Numbered from the stretch's first letter, positions 43,806 to 52,762 are shown. The stretch is DNA of 64,000 nucleotides from JANQPX01 sp039197065 (GCA_039197065.1 JBCCUL010000017.1:101612-165611); one strand, 5' to 3'. Numbers and translations are program-made. The notes: generated by a model not told the origin, from the letters alone.

Positions 43806-45818
43806 ATGTTCAACAAGATCCTGATCGCGAACCGAGGCGAAATCGCCTGTCGCGTCATCACCACGGCGAAACGCCTCGGCACGCGAACGGTCGCTATCTA
43901 TTCGGACGCGGACGCCGGCGCCCGCCACGTCGCCATGGCCGACGAAGCGGTGCCTATCGGCGGATCGGCCGTCGCCGAAAGCTATCTCCGGGTCGACCGC
44001 ATCATCGACGCCGCGAAGAAGACCGGCGCCCAGGCGATCCACCCGGGCTATGGGTTTCTGTCCGAGAATCCCGACTTCGTGGACGCCGTCGAGGCGGCTG
44101 GCCTGGTCTTTGTCGGACCGCCCGCCGACGCCATTCGTGCGATGGGGCTGAAGGACGCCGCCAAAGCCCTGATGACCGAGGCCGGCGTTCCCGTCGTGCC
44201 CGGGTATCACGGCGATCGGCAGGAACCGGATTTCCTGGCGGACGAGGCCGAAAGGATCAGCTATCCGGTCCTCATCAAGGCGCGCGCCGGCGGCGGCGGC
44301 AAAGGCATGCGACTTGTGGAAAGCCCCGGCGAATTTCACGCGGCGCTCGAGGGCGCAAAGCGCGAGGCCGAGGCCAGCTTCGGCGATCCGATCTGTTTGA
44401 TCGAGAAGTTCGTCACCCAACCCCGCCATATCGAAATCCAGATCTTCGGTGACAGCCATGGCAATGTGGTCCACCTCTTCGAACGCGACTGTTCGCTGCA
44501 GCGTCGGCATCAAAAAGTGATCGAGGAGGCGCCGGCTCCCGACATGCCGGACTCGGTTCGCGCGGCCATGGGTGCGGCGGCGGTCAATGCGGCGAAGGCG
44601 ATCGGCTATCGGAGCGCCGGCACGGTGGAGTTCATCGTCGACGGCTCCGGCCCGCTTCGCGAAGACGGGTTCTGGTTCATGGAAATGAACACCCGGCTGC
44701 AGGTCGAGCATCCCGTCTCCGAGGCGATCACCGGGCTCGATTTCGTCGAGCTGCAGCTGAAGGTCGCCGCAGGCGATCCGCTGCCATTCCGCCAGGACGA
44801 CCTGTCGATCGACGGCTGGTCCTTCGAGGCGCGGCTCTACGCCGAAGACGTCCCCAAAGGCTTCCTGCCGGCGACCGGCCGGCTCGATCATCTGAGCTTC
44901 CCGGCGGGCGTCGAGTTCGTGCCGGGCTCGGTTCGCGTCGACAGCGGCGTGCGCCAGGGCGACGACATCAGCCCCTGGTACGATCCCATGATCGCCAAGG
45001 TGATCGTGCATGGCCCGACCCGAGCCTCGGCGCTGAACAAGCTGACGGCGGCGCTGGCGGACTGCCACCTGACCGGCTGCGTCACCAATCTGGCCTTCCT
45101 CGGCGCCCTCTCTCGACATGCAGGTTTTGCGGCCGGCAAGGTCGACACGGGCCTGATCGGACGCGATCTCGACGCCCTGGCGGCCAGTGTCGACACGCCG
45201 CCACATGTGATGGCTTTGGCGGCGCTTGGCGCCCTTGAGTTGCTGAACGCTCCGAGCTCCGAGGATCCGTGGGATGCGCTCACGTGCTGGCGGCAGTGGA
45301 CCGACGCCGAGTTCTTCACGACTCTGCAGGTCGGCGATGAGCGTTACGAGTGTCGGGTGACCGCGCTCGGCAAGGGACAGTACGAAGTCGACAGCCCCGG
45401 CGATGACGAAAGCGCCGTTCGGCTCACCGTTCTTTCCGTCGACAACGGCACCTGCACGATCCTCCATGACGACATTCGATCCCGCGCCACCGTCAAGACG
45501 GAGGCTAGTCGCGTGGCGGTCTTCGTCGATGGATGCGGCATCGCCTTCGATCGTCCCGACGCGTTGGCCGATACCGACGCCGATGAGAGCGACGGCGACT
45601 CGATAAGAGCGCCCATGCCCGGGCTGGTGCGGGTCGTGCATGTCGAGGCGGGGGCGAGAGTGGCATCGGGCGATCCGCTGATCGTGCTCGAGGCCATGAA
45701 GATGGAACATTCGCTAACGGCGCCCTGTAACGGGATCGTCTCGGAAGTCTTGGCCGCCGTCGACGATCAAGTTTCCAACGGCGCTCTCTTGGTCTCGCTG
45801 GAGCCCGAGAGTGCGTGA
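43806..45818 (+). CDS. mccA: Methylcrotonyl-CoA carboxylase, biotin-carboxylase (alpha) subunit
   Basis: Carboxylates its own biotin with ATP and bicarbonate. 670 residues: biotin carboxylase N-terminus MFNKILIANRGEIACRVI, HPGYGFLSENPDF, ATP-grasp loop KARAGGGGKGMR, FMEMNTRLQVEHPVSEAITG, then the BT linker and a C-terminal biotinyl domain with Lys632 in EAMKMEH. The ORF is open back to 43458 inside the beta-subunit gene, but homology begins at the ATG at 43806. The genes for methylglutaconyl-CoA hydratase and HMG-CoA lyase, which finish the pathway, are not in the window. Confidence 0.95.
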   Translation: MFNKILIANRGEIACRVITTAKRLGTRTVAIYSDADAGARHVAMADEAVPIGGSAVAESYLRVDRIIDAAKKTGAQAIHPGYGFLSENPDFVDAVEAAGLVFVGPPADAIRAMGLKDAAKALMTEAGVPVVPGYHGDRQEPDFLADEAERISYPVLIKARAGGGGKGMRLVESPGEFHAALEGAKREAEASFGDPICLIEKFVTQPRHIEIQIFGDSHGNVVHLFERDCSLQRRHQKVIEEAPAPDMPDSVRAAMGAAAVNAAKAIGYRSAGTVEFIVDGSGPLREDGFWFMEMNTRLQVEHPVSEAITGLDFVELQLKVAAGDPLPFRQDDLSIDGWSFEARLYAEDVPKGFLPATGRLDHLSFPAGVEFVPGSVRVDSGVRQGDDISPWYDPMIAKVIVHGPTRASALNKLTAALADCHLTGCVTNLAFLGALSRHAGFAAGKVDTGLIGRDLDALAASVDTPPHVMALAALGALELLNAPSSEDPWDALTCWRQWTDAEFFTTLQVGDERYECRVTALGKGQYEVDSPGDDESAVRLTVLSVDNGTCTILHDDIRSRATVKTEASRVAVFVDGCGIAFDRPDALADTDADESDGDSIRAPMPGLVRVVHVEAGARVASGDPLIVLEAMKMEHSLTAPCNGIVSEVLAAVDDQVSNGALLVSLEPESA

Positions 45819-46004
45819 CCATGTAACGATTTTCGAGATGGGGCCCATAGGCGGCTTCAAAATGAAAAAGCTCGGATCGAAACCGAAGATAAGATCAGGC
45901 TGGTCGACGCGCGCTCGGCCTGCGGTTTATATTGTTTCAATGATGAAATAACTCGGCTGTTGCCTCTTCAGTTAGAGCGTGGGCTCATGGACGAGGAGCG
46001 GGGC

Positions 46005-46250
46005 ATGAGCGATGTCAAAATAGACAGATTTGATGAGATCAAAAGATCTGCCGGGTCGGGCACAGGTGTCTCAAGTGATCAGGTCCTCTGGCTGATCGAC
46101 GAGATCGATCGGTTGCGCAACATTGAGGATGTGGCGCGTAAATGGAGTGAGCGTGGGCTGGTCAGATCAAAACTCACTCAAGAAAATTACGAGCGACCAC
46201 TTTTAGACATACTTCAAAAATTCCCCCGCCCTGTGGATCCAGGATCATGA
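46005..46250 (+). CDS. Small hypothetical protein
   Basis: An 81-residue polar protein (MSDVKIDRFDEIKRSAGSG, QVLWLIDEIDRLRNIEDVAR) with one predicted long helix. AGGAG lies six bases before this ATG, which is preferred over an ATG at 45987. No family is recognised and nothing in the surroundings suggests a role. Confidence 0.45.
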   Translation: MSDVKIDRFDEIKRSAGSGTGVSSDQVLWLIDEIDRLRNIEDVARKWSERGLVRSKLTQENYERPLLDILQKFPRPVDPGS

Positions 46251-46626
46251 AGCCAGCCGAACTCACGTGATGGCGTATTGGCATCGGGCTGAAAAATCCC
46301 TTCCAATAGACCCAGCCAGCAGGCTGCCCCACTTCGACGGCGGCTCGATCGGCCCGGCATCATTGTTCCGAACATTTCGGACGCGCTTGTCGCTGGGATA
46401 AGGCTACAGCCATACCGATGGGTAAGGTGCACCACCTCGCTCGTATCCGTTTCGAGATCGAGGCGATGGTCATGGCCGTCGGCGCTTGGGATCGCCGAAA
46501 TGCGTCTGTGGATGTCGCCTCGAAAAGACGCAGATCCCATTGGCACTTGGGTTGATCCTGATCGTCGTGGACTTGTTGGAGAGTCTACGCCTAAGGTAAC
46601 AGGAAATGGTGCCAGGGAATTAACGA
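46251..46626. other. 376 bp without supported gene
   Basis: A 110-codon reverse ORF (46214-46546) overlaps the neighbouring small gene and lacks recognisable motifs. No repeat or RNA was recognised. This begins the accessory region of orphan and broken genes. Confidence 0.3.
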
Positions 46627-46809
46627 ATGTCCGCCAAAGATGGAATGTTACTACTGGGCACGCTCTTTGTTATTCTGATAATTTCATCTTTTGTTGAAGA
46701 GATCAAAAAAGAAAAAGAGAAAGCCAAGCAACAAAAATTCGAGCTCAAGCTATTCCTTTTTGCCGTCATTTTACTGTTCATTATCATCCAAATATTATCG
46801 TATCAATAG
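46627..46809 (+). CDS. Small two-helix membrane protein
   Basis: Sixty residues with two hydrophobic helices (GMLLLGTLFVILIISSFV and LKLFLFAVILLFIIIQIL) separated by a lysine-rich loop (EEIKKEKEKAKQQKFE). AGGGA lies eight bases before the ATG. Its AT-rich codons differ sharply from the surrounding high-GC DNA, suggesting recent acquisition. No family recognised. Confidence 0.5.
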   Translation: MSAKDGMLLLGTLFVILIISSFVEEIKKEKEKAKQQKFELKLFLFAVILLFIIIQILSYQ

Positions 46810-46853
46810 CGATGATAGATGGACGGTCGCTAAGCAGGTGTCGTCGTCGCGGT

Positions 46854-47093
46854 TCACTCCGGACGGCCTTCGTGCTCGGGCACCTTGACTGATCCGTCTT
46901 CACGAAACTCGACATCGCGCTTTTCCAGCAGCTCGACCATGAGTGCGAAGATGCCAGGCTTGACGGCCAGGCCAGACATCGCACGCTGAAGATTATGATC
47001 GCCGAATGTGCGCCGGAACGGCTCATCGAGCCTTGCCATCCCAAGGCCGTTGAGTGCCATCTTCACCTGGGTGCGTGTGGGTGTCATCGCCAA
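46854..47093 (-). CDS. Small hypothetical protein
   Basis: Seventy-nine residues with a soluble helical look (MAMTPTRTQVKMALNGLGMA, KPGIFALMVELLEKRDVEFR) and a charged C-terminus. Composition is protein-like, but no family or operon partner is apparent. Confidence 0.4.
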   Translation of the reverse strand: MAMTPTRTQVKMALNGLGMARLDEPFRRTFGDHNLQRAMSGLAVKPGIFALMVELLEKRDVEFREDGSVKVPEHEGRPE

Positions 47094-47596
47094 GCCTCAT
47101 CAGAGGGTGGGTGCTGAAGCCAAACAAGATGTTCTTGTAATGTTCTCAAAAAAAAGACCTTCAGCCTCGACGCCGAGAAAGTCCATCACCGAAAGTGCAT
47201 AACAGACATGAGGCGCACCAGGGTGCTGTCCTGCAGGCGACGACATGCTCCTAAGGCCTACAGTCGACAGACGACAGGATGCACAAGACGGCGCTGCAAG
47301 TTCAGGTGAGGGAGATCAAGCGCAGTGGTGAGCTGTTGAAGCTGTTTAAGACCGGGCCAAATGGTCGAAGGCCCAAAGCGTTGGGAATGCCCCTACTACC
47401 GCCTGATCATCGTTCATATGCGACGAGCCCTTGCCGAGCGCTGGATCTCCTGGTGAGCATGGCCCGCTTGGATTAAGATCAGATGAACGATGGGAGCCAG
47501 TTCAAACTCGAGCCACTAGCAGTCAATTAACCGACGACTGCGGCACGGATAGGCCATTTCAGACCTATGCCACCAGGGAAACGGGAGTGCACGACC
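47094..47596. other. 503 bp without supported gene
   Basis: A 65-codon forward ORF at 47279-47476 has no recognisable motif. No tRNA, repeat or terminator was recognised. The 3' part should carry the promoter of the secreted protein gene at 47597. Confidence 0.3.
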
Positions 47597-48139
47597 ATGA
47601 GAACAAAGATGTTCCTTTGTACACTCATCATATCGACTGGCGCCGCATTCGCCGGAGCCCCTCAAGTGCCGTCAAGCGGTCCTTATATCGTGCTGAGCCA
47701 AAACCTGGACGAGCCCAACGGCTACGGTTTCTGCCTGGATACGTCTGGCCCCGGAAAATCTGATCTGATGCATACGCACTCGTGCAAACCGGCGAAGGAG
47801 GGCGAACCGCGTAGCTATAGAGGAAATGACACCCGCTTCGAGTACAGCTCGGAAACCATGCAGATCATGTCCTACCCCTTCGAAGGGTTTTGCATGCAAG
47901 CTCTCATCGCGCGCGACGTGGTGATCTACGCGCTTTTGGAATGTAGCAATCATCCGCGCCAGAAATTCAAATATGATCTGACGGACCAGACGTTGCGGCT
48001 GAACGAAGACGAAAGCTTGTGTGTGAGCGTTGCATCGGAAACTCAGCCAGCTGGCCCCTGGGTGAAACGTGCATTGATGCTGACGGGTTGCAACGAAACC
48101 GAAGCCTCACTGAAAGAGTGGACAGTGGTAGCGAATTAA
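47597..48139 (+). CDS. Secreted protein with ricin-type beta-trefoil features
   Basis: A 180-residue exported protein. The signal peptide MRTKMFLCTLIISTGAAFAG is clear. The mature part has three similar segments resembling beta-trefoil lectin repeats: GYGFCLDTS with a following CKP, EGFCMQAL with LLECSNH, and ESLCVSVAS with LTGCNETEASLKEW. Six of the cysteines fall in paired positions. Ricin-type domains bind sugars, so a carbohydrate-binding role is inferred; no enzyme domain is attached. The ATG at 47597 is preferred to a start ten codons earlier because the signal peptide begins there. Confidence 0.6.
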   Translation: MRTKMFLCTLIISTGAAFAGAPQVPSSGPYIVLSQNLDEPNGYGFCLDTSGPGKSDLMHTHSCKPAKEGEPRSYRGNDTRFEYSSETMQIMSYPFEGFCMQALIARDVVIYALLECSNHPRQKFKYDLTDQTLRLNEDESLCVSVASETQPAGPWVKRALMLTGCNETEASLKEWTVVAN

Positions 48140-48326
48140 CAAATGCTGGTCCTTGTGCGTCGGCTATCGTCGACAGATGGCAAGACCATGAAGAAAGCCT
48201 TGTGACCGAAGTCGCATGACCATGGACATGCACGACGTCCGTGATAGCAAGATCGTGCAGTGATCCCATCTCAAAGGCTGGACACGCGCCATCCACGATG
48301 GTCGGCGGTGCGGTTGAGTAGCCCGC

Positions 48327-48454
48327 TAGAGCATTTCCGGGGCAAGTCGATCGAGCCCGCACCCCCTCCCGACCACCCAATGCAAGGGTACCCTATGGGT
48401 GGTCGGGAGGGGGTGTGGGCCGGTGCCGCGTAAACCTGACCAGAAAATGCTCTA
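48327..48454. repeat. Long nested inverted repeat
   Basis: An outer arm TAGAGCATTTCC (48327) pairs with AGAAAATGCTCTA (48442-48454), and an inner 25-base arm at 48355-48379 (GCCCGCACCCCCTCCCGACC...) pairs with 48396-48420 with a single wobble. The 16-base loop itself contains GGGTACCC. GAGCATTTTC-type ends are common in dispersed repeats of alphaproteobacteria, so this may be a small non-autonomous element. Nothing else is supported in 48140-48609. Confidence 0.85.
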
Positions 48455-48609
48455 ACGTGTCAGCATCGAGAACCATGCCACTAAGGACAGCGATGGCCTT
48501 GCAGCATGGTTCCGATGTTCGGGTGACCGAGGCGGGCGAAGGGCTCATTGTCCGACATGTCTCGCGCGGCCAGCCCGGTGTCTTCATCTCTGCCCTCCCA
48601 AGAGAGTCA

Positions 48610-49296
48610 TCAGTCTTCCAAAAGGGCCGCACGCATCTCGGAGAACTTTCCACCGAACGGCGTGGGGTCATTGCTCGGCTCTAGCCAGGGTGATGTCAGG
48701 AGAGAGAATTCAGCGACCTCGGCCCTCCCCAGCCAATGAAGCTCCTCGCTCGGAGCGGCGTCGATGGTGTACCAGTAGAAGGCATCCTCGCCGAGCATCG
48801 CCTCGACATAGGATGCGTTGAGTTGATGCCCGCCGTGATCTCTTGAAAGATCCTTGGCGTCTTGCCTGCCATCACTCCAGGAGTGGACGCCGAGCTGCGC
48901 GCCGACCTCCGCAGTCCGCTCGGTTCCCGCAAGGAACAGGTCGACCGCACCCGATGCGATCACCGAGCGGCTGAGAAGATGGGTCTTGATCCCTTTATCG
49001 CGCAACCATCGCGCCATCTTGAAGGTGGTCTCGTCGTCTACGGAGCCGGGCATCGCGGTCAGTACCAGCGTATCGATCTCGGGCTGGCGTTCGAACGCCA
49101 ACGTGACCTGACCGAAGGTCTTGCTGTTGAGCGGGCTCATGAGGTAGAGCCGGCGGTCCTCGATCTCGAGCTCGGTGATCTCACTGGCGTTCAGGCGGGT
49201 CACTTCCGCCAGCTCCGTCATATAGTCGGTCCGGGAGGCGGAGAGAAAGAGGGTGGTGATCAACAGGGCGGTCGCGATAGTGCGGCTGCGGTTCAT
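48610..49296 (-). CDS. Periplasmic ClpP-like protein (COG3904 type)
   Basis: A 228-residue exported protein. MNRSRTIATALLITTLFLSA is a signal or anchor. The rest follows the ClpP/crotonase fold of COG3904 proteins: LYLMSPLNSKTFGQVTLAF, TLVLTAMPGSVDDETTFKMA, then VIASGAVDLFLAG with candidate nucleophile Ser115, and GAQLGVHSW with candidate His138, a spacing near that of ClpP. Typical members have a more ClpP-like SAC motif at the Ser, so catalysis is unsure. The longer ORF start at 49410 is rejected because it puts 38 polar residues before the signal. Confidence 0.65.
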   Translation of the reverse strand: MNRSRTIATALLITTLFLSASRTDYMTELAEVTRLNASEITELEIEDRRLYLMSPLNSKTFGQVTLAFERQPEIDTLVLTAMPGSVDDETTFKMARWLRDKGIKTHLLSRSVIASGAVDLFLAGTERTAEVGAQLGVHSWSDGRQDAKDLSRDHGGHQLNASYVEAMLGEDAFYWYTIDAAPSEELHWLGRAEVAEFSLLTSPWLEPSNDPTPFGGKFSEMRAALLED

Positions 49297-49346
49297 CGAC
49301 GGGCTCCAGGCAAAGTTGGTATTTGGATGGTTTTGGGCGGCGGCAT

Positions 49347-50105
49347 CTAGGACGTATAGGTGATGCCGAGCACGCTGGTCGCGGTGTAGCTGTCGTCGAC
49401 CAACGGGCAATCGGTGACGGCATCCGGCAGGTACTCGCCACTCAATCCGACGAGTAGCGTCCAGTGATCGCTGAGCTCGAAGCCGGCGGTCAGGGTTGCA
49501 AAGGGCACGATGTGAGGATCGATGCGAAAAGGATCGCCGTCGTCGCCGGCCTCTATGCCGTAGAGATAGGTCCCGAGCCCTCCGGAGCGGTAGTGCATGC
49601 CGATCGACGGCTCGACCGTCCAGGCACCGAAGGGCATGATCAGTTAATAGGCGAGCGTCGCCTCGGCACCGTCGTGCGCTCCACTGACATCCCCCAGAAT
49701 CGATGCCGAAAAAATGCCACGAGACGTCAGATAGTCGACCCGGCCACCGATTTCGATGGCGACGTCACGATCAATGCCGTCGGCAACCGCTCCGTCGGCA
49801 TCGTCCAGTGGCGACAGGCGGTAGTCGAGGAAAGCCGAGATGGTCAGCCCACCTGGAAAAAGGCGCCCATAGGATATGCCTTCAGTCGTACCGACCGCCA
49901 GCGAACCTCCGAGGACGTCGTCGTTCTCATAACTGGCGATCAGCACCGGCGAGATATCGACATCATCCTTCTCGATCGGACTGGATGCGAGTTCGAGGCC
50001 GATGCCCAAGGCCCAGACAGCTTCGGCTTGAACCGGCCATGTGGTAGCAAGCGACATCACGGTGAGCAAGCCAAGGCTGCTATATGAACGTTTGTGTCTC
50101 GACAT
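49347..50105 (-). pseudogene. MipA/OmpV-family outer membrane protein with in-frame stop
   Basis: Together the frame encodes about 252 residues, the usual family length. A signal peptide (LGLLTVMSLATTWPVQA) is followed by strands PVLIASYENDDVLGGSLAVG and LTISAFLDYRLSPLDDAD, then a TAA at 49644-49646, and the same frame continues AWTVEPSIGMHYRSGGLG to the terminal strand TATSVLGITYTS. The stop removes the last third of the barrel, including the C-terminal strand needed for membrane insertion. MipA-type proteins are outer-membrane barrels linked to murein hydrolase scaffolding. Confidence 0.75.
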
Positions 50106-50321
50106 GATTGCTTCCTTTTTTTGATCTTGAACAACCGGTCGGAATGCTGCGAGCGGTCGACCGCTCCGTCGTCCAGCTCAGCCGAGTAGGACCATGCGGC
50201 AGGACGTTTTCCGCCGGACCGTCAGGTCATCTGCGGTTCACAGAAAGTCGTTTAAGTGTCGGTTTCAGAGGACCGGGGACCAAGACGACGCCTGGCGAGA
50301 AACGATACGGGGAGATGCCAT

Positions 50322-51496
50322 ATGGACGAGCTTGCCAGCGGGTTGGACTATGTCCTCGTCGCGATCAGCGGCTTCACCGCCCTGATCGTGCTCAGCCAAC
50401 AAACCGACCGACGGGATCATGCCTTGGCGGTGGCCGCTTTTTTGCTGCTTGCCGGCTTCGACACACTCGACGATATCGCCGCTCAGGCCGGCCTCTATCA
50501 GAATTTTCTGTGGCTGACACATTCCGGCATGATCACCGTTTTTGCCCTGCCACTCGCCATCTATCTCTACACGTTGGCGGTGACGAGTTCGAAGCCACTC
50601 GACCTGAAAGCACTTTCGCCGTTGCATGGCATCGTCTTTTGTATCGGCGTCGCCCTGCTGCTGCCCTATCTGACGCTCGATGGCGACATCAAACTGGCAG
50701 TCGAATTGGACCTTGATCATCCGGCCTCGAAACGCCAAGGGCTTACTGGGCGATCATGCTCATGGTCTGGGGGGCTTATCCCTTTTCGCTCGCCGTTCTC
50801 CTCGGCTATGTGCTGCTGGCCTTGAAGATCGTTGCTGGGCACCATCAACGCATCCACGATCTGTTTTCCAATGTCGAGAACAAGACGCTGCGCTGGCTTC
50901 GCGCCATGCTGCTGATCCTTCTCCTGGTCTGGCTGTATCACGCGGGCGATTTCATTCTCACTATGATCGTCGACCTTCCCGAACAGCCGGAAGCCATCGA
51001 GAATCTGGTGGCGACGGTCTTGCTGATCGCGTTTTGCTACTTCGGCCTTCGCCAGGGCGCGATCTTCGAGCTGGTCGAAACTGCAAAGGACCAAGAAGAC
51101 AAGAGGCTTCCCGACTGCGAACCCGCTCAGCGACTGGGCCTGACGCGTGATCATGCCGACCGTATCGCCGCCAAGCTCGAGACCGTGATGACAAAAGGCC
51201 ATCTCTATCGCGATTCGATGCTGACCCTTCGTCAACTGAGCGACAAGACCCGCATCTCCGAGCATCACATCTCCGAGGTCCTGAACCATCACCTCAATTC
51301 CAACTTCTACGACTTCGTCAATAAATGGCGCATCGACGAGGCCATGCAGCTTCTGGCGAGCGATCCCCAGCGCACCGCACTCAGCATTGCCATGGATGTC
51401 GGGTTCAACTCAAAATCGACGTTCTACAGCGCCTTCAAAAAGCTGAACGGCCAAAGCCCGATCGCCTATCGCCAGACCGAGCTGCAAGCGGCCTGA
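50322..51496 (+). pseudogene. Membrane-anchored AraC-family regulator, frameshifted
   Basis: The first frame (from ATG 50322, with GGGGAG upstream) gives a membrane sensor with helices LDYVLVAISGFTALIVL and MITVFALPLAIYLYTLAV. Near 50741 the reading frame must shift by one base to continue as YWAIMLMVWGAYPFSLAVLL, two to three more helices, and a C-terminal AraC HTH pair (LTLRQLSDKTRISEHHISEV, then TALSIAMDVGFNSKSTFYSAF followed by KKLNGQSP). Without the shift neither half is functional: the first lacks DNA binding, the second half of the sensor. A sequencing error at this single site would also explain it. Confidence 0.75.
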
Positions 51497-51601
51497 AGCT
51501 GACAGCCCTATCGACAGTCGACGTCGACCGCGGCCATCGAACTGGCATGAGGCACGCCAAGGCAGCATCGTCATGGCTTCTCGTTTCGCTGATCGGACCA
51601 T

Positions 51602-51648
51602 GACAGGTGGTCGGGCGTTCCATAACAATCCGAACACCCGACCTGCCA
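51602..51648. terminator. Imperfect hairpin between convergent genes
   Basis: CAGGTGGTCGGGCGTT (51604) can pair with AACACCCGACCTGCC (51633-51647), allowing a three-base bulge and one wobble. It lies between the AraC-type gene and the secreted-protein gene, which converge. No T-run follows. Confidence 0.3.
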
Positions 51649-51651
51649 AGG

Positions 51652-52315
51652 TCACTCGACGCGAATCAGGGGCTGCTGCATACCCGTCTTCGGACGGTTC
51701 TCCGGAACGTAAAAGCCGGTGCCATCAACATGCTTGGCGCCCATGAACAGCATGTTGGGCGTGTCCTCGCGCACGTAGAGAAAATCGTGATCGATGACGA
51801 AGCGACTACCCTCGACGAATCGGAGGAGAGCGCAGGGCTTGCCGAGAATGTCCTTGGTCTCGCCGACGACGAAGTCGCCTTCGCCGCAGGCGCCGTCGGA
51901 CAGCTGATTGAGCCGCTCGGCCACGGGAACGGCGAGTACGGTCAATTCGAGCTTGCGGTTCAACACATAGTCCTGGGACCACGCACCTTCTACGGCAGGA
52001 TTGCTGCTGTGCCAGACGACGTCGCCCGCGAAGTCATAGGACATGGCGGGAATCGAACAGGCTTGGTCTGCAAAAACGGTGATACTGGCGGAAAAGCCGC
52101 CATCGGCATCGTAGGTGAAGTCCTGGGTCAGATAGGTCGGTGTCGGGGCGTTTCCTGGATTCTCTGCATCTTGCTGCGGCCGCATCTCGCAGGCGATCGA
52201 TGCCCAGGTTCCGACGATTCTGGACTGCAGTCCTTCGAGCGAGGTGTCTTGCGCGAATGCCGCAGGGCAAATGCCAGCCAAGAGAGCGACGGTCCCCAGC
52301 AGTTTTTTTTATCAT
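51652..52315 (-). CDS. Secreted protein with an A8 tract that breaks the frame at codon 3-5
   Basis: The mature part (QDTSLEGLQSRIVGTWASIA, then VVWHSSNPAVEGAWSQDYVL, FLYVREDTPNMLFMGAKHVD) is an exported protein of about 190 residues that I cannot assign; the GTWAS block suggests a lipocalin-like barrel. The natural start is the ATG at 52313-52315, but it is followed by eight A residues (T8 at 52303-52310). With seven A the frame would read a perfect signal peptide (MIKKLLGTVALLAGICPAAF, A, cleaved before QDTS); with eight it leaves frame. A TTG at 52281 could start a truncated product without export. It diverges from an HxlR regulator. Confidence 0.6.
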
Positions 52316-52414
52316 ATTCAACTCCATCGTTTGACGATGGCAAACTACTCTGCGCATAATTTTCTATATCGCAACTAGTCATAAAAAAGTGATTTAGTCA
52401 TAATAATCAAACCA

Positions 52415-52762
52415 ATGGAGGCGTATCACGGCAGCGAATGCCCGGTGACCTATTGCTTGTCGATGATCGGCGGCAAGTGGAAACCGATCATCATCTTCTG
52501 CATCGTCAACCGGATTGATCGTTTCGGGGCCCTGCAGCGAGCCATTCCCGATGTGACCAAGCAAATGCTGACAAAGCAATTGCGCGAGCTGGAAGCCGAC
52601 GGCTTGATCTCCCGCACCGTCTTTCCGGAAGTCCCGCCGCGAGTCGAATATGCCTTGTCCGATAGGGGACAATCGGTCCTACCGGTGATCGAGGCCATGC
52701 GCAGATGGGGTGAGGCAAATCGGCCGGGGCAGAGACCAAAGGGGAAAACCGCCAGCTCGTGA
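52415..52762 (+). CDS. HxlR-family transcriptional regulator
   Basis: A 115-residue winged-helix regulator of the MarR-like HxlR family. CPVTYCLSMIGGKWKPIIIF is the diagnostic N-terminus, with Cys9 at the position used for aldehyde or redox sensing in some members; PDVTKQMLTKQLRELEADGL is the recognition region and RVEYALSDRGQSVLPVIEAM ends the wing. It diverges from the secreted-protein gene at 52.3 kb across 99 bases, so that gene is a plausible target. Confidence 0.92.
   Translation: MEAYHGSECPVTYCLSMIGGKWKPIIIFCIVNRIDRFGALQRAIPDVTKQMLTKQLRELEADGLISRTVFPEVPPRVEYALSDRGQSVLPVIEAMRRWGEANRPGQRPKGKTASS

Noticed and set aside
43662..45710. A 682-codon reverse ORF opposite the methylcrotonyl-CoA carboxylase alpha subunit
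   Set aside because: Shadow frame; the forward frame contains biotin carboxylase and biotinyl motifs.
48415..48684. An 89-codon forward ORF starting in the long palindrome
   Set aside because: Its start is inside the inverted repeat and it overlaps the 3' end of the ClpP-like gene antisense without any motif.
50108..50716. A 202-codon forward ORF overlapping the AraC-type sensor
   Set aside because: It begins before the ribosome site of the real gene, has a random Arg/Ser-rich composition and is out of frame with the membrane helices.
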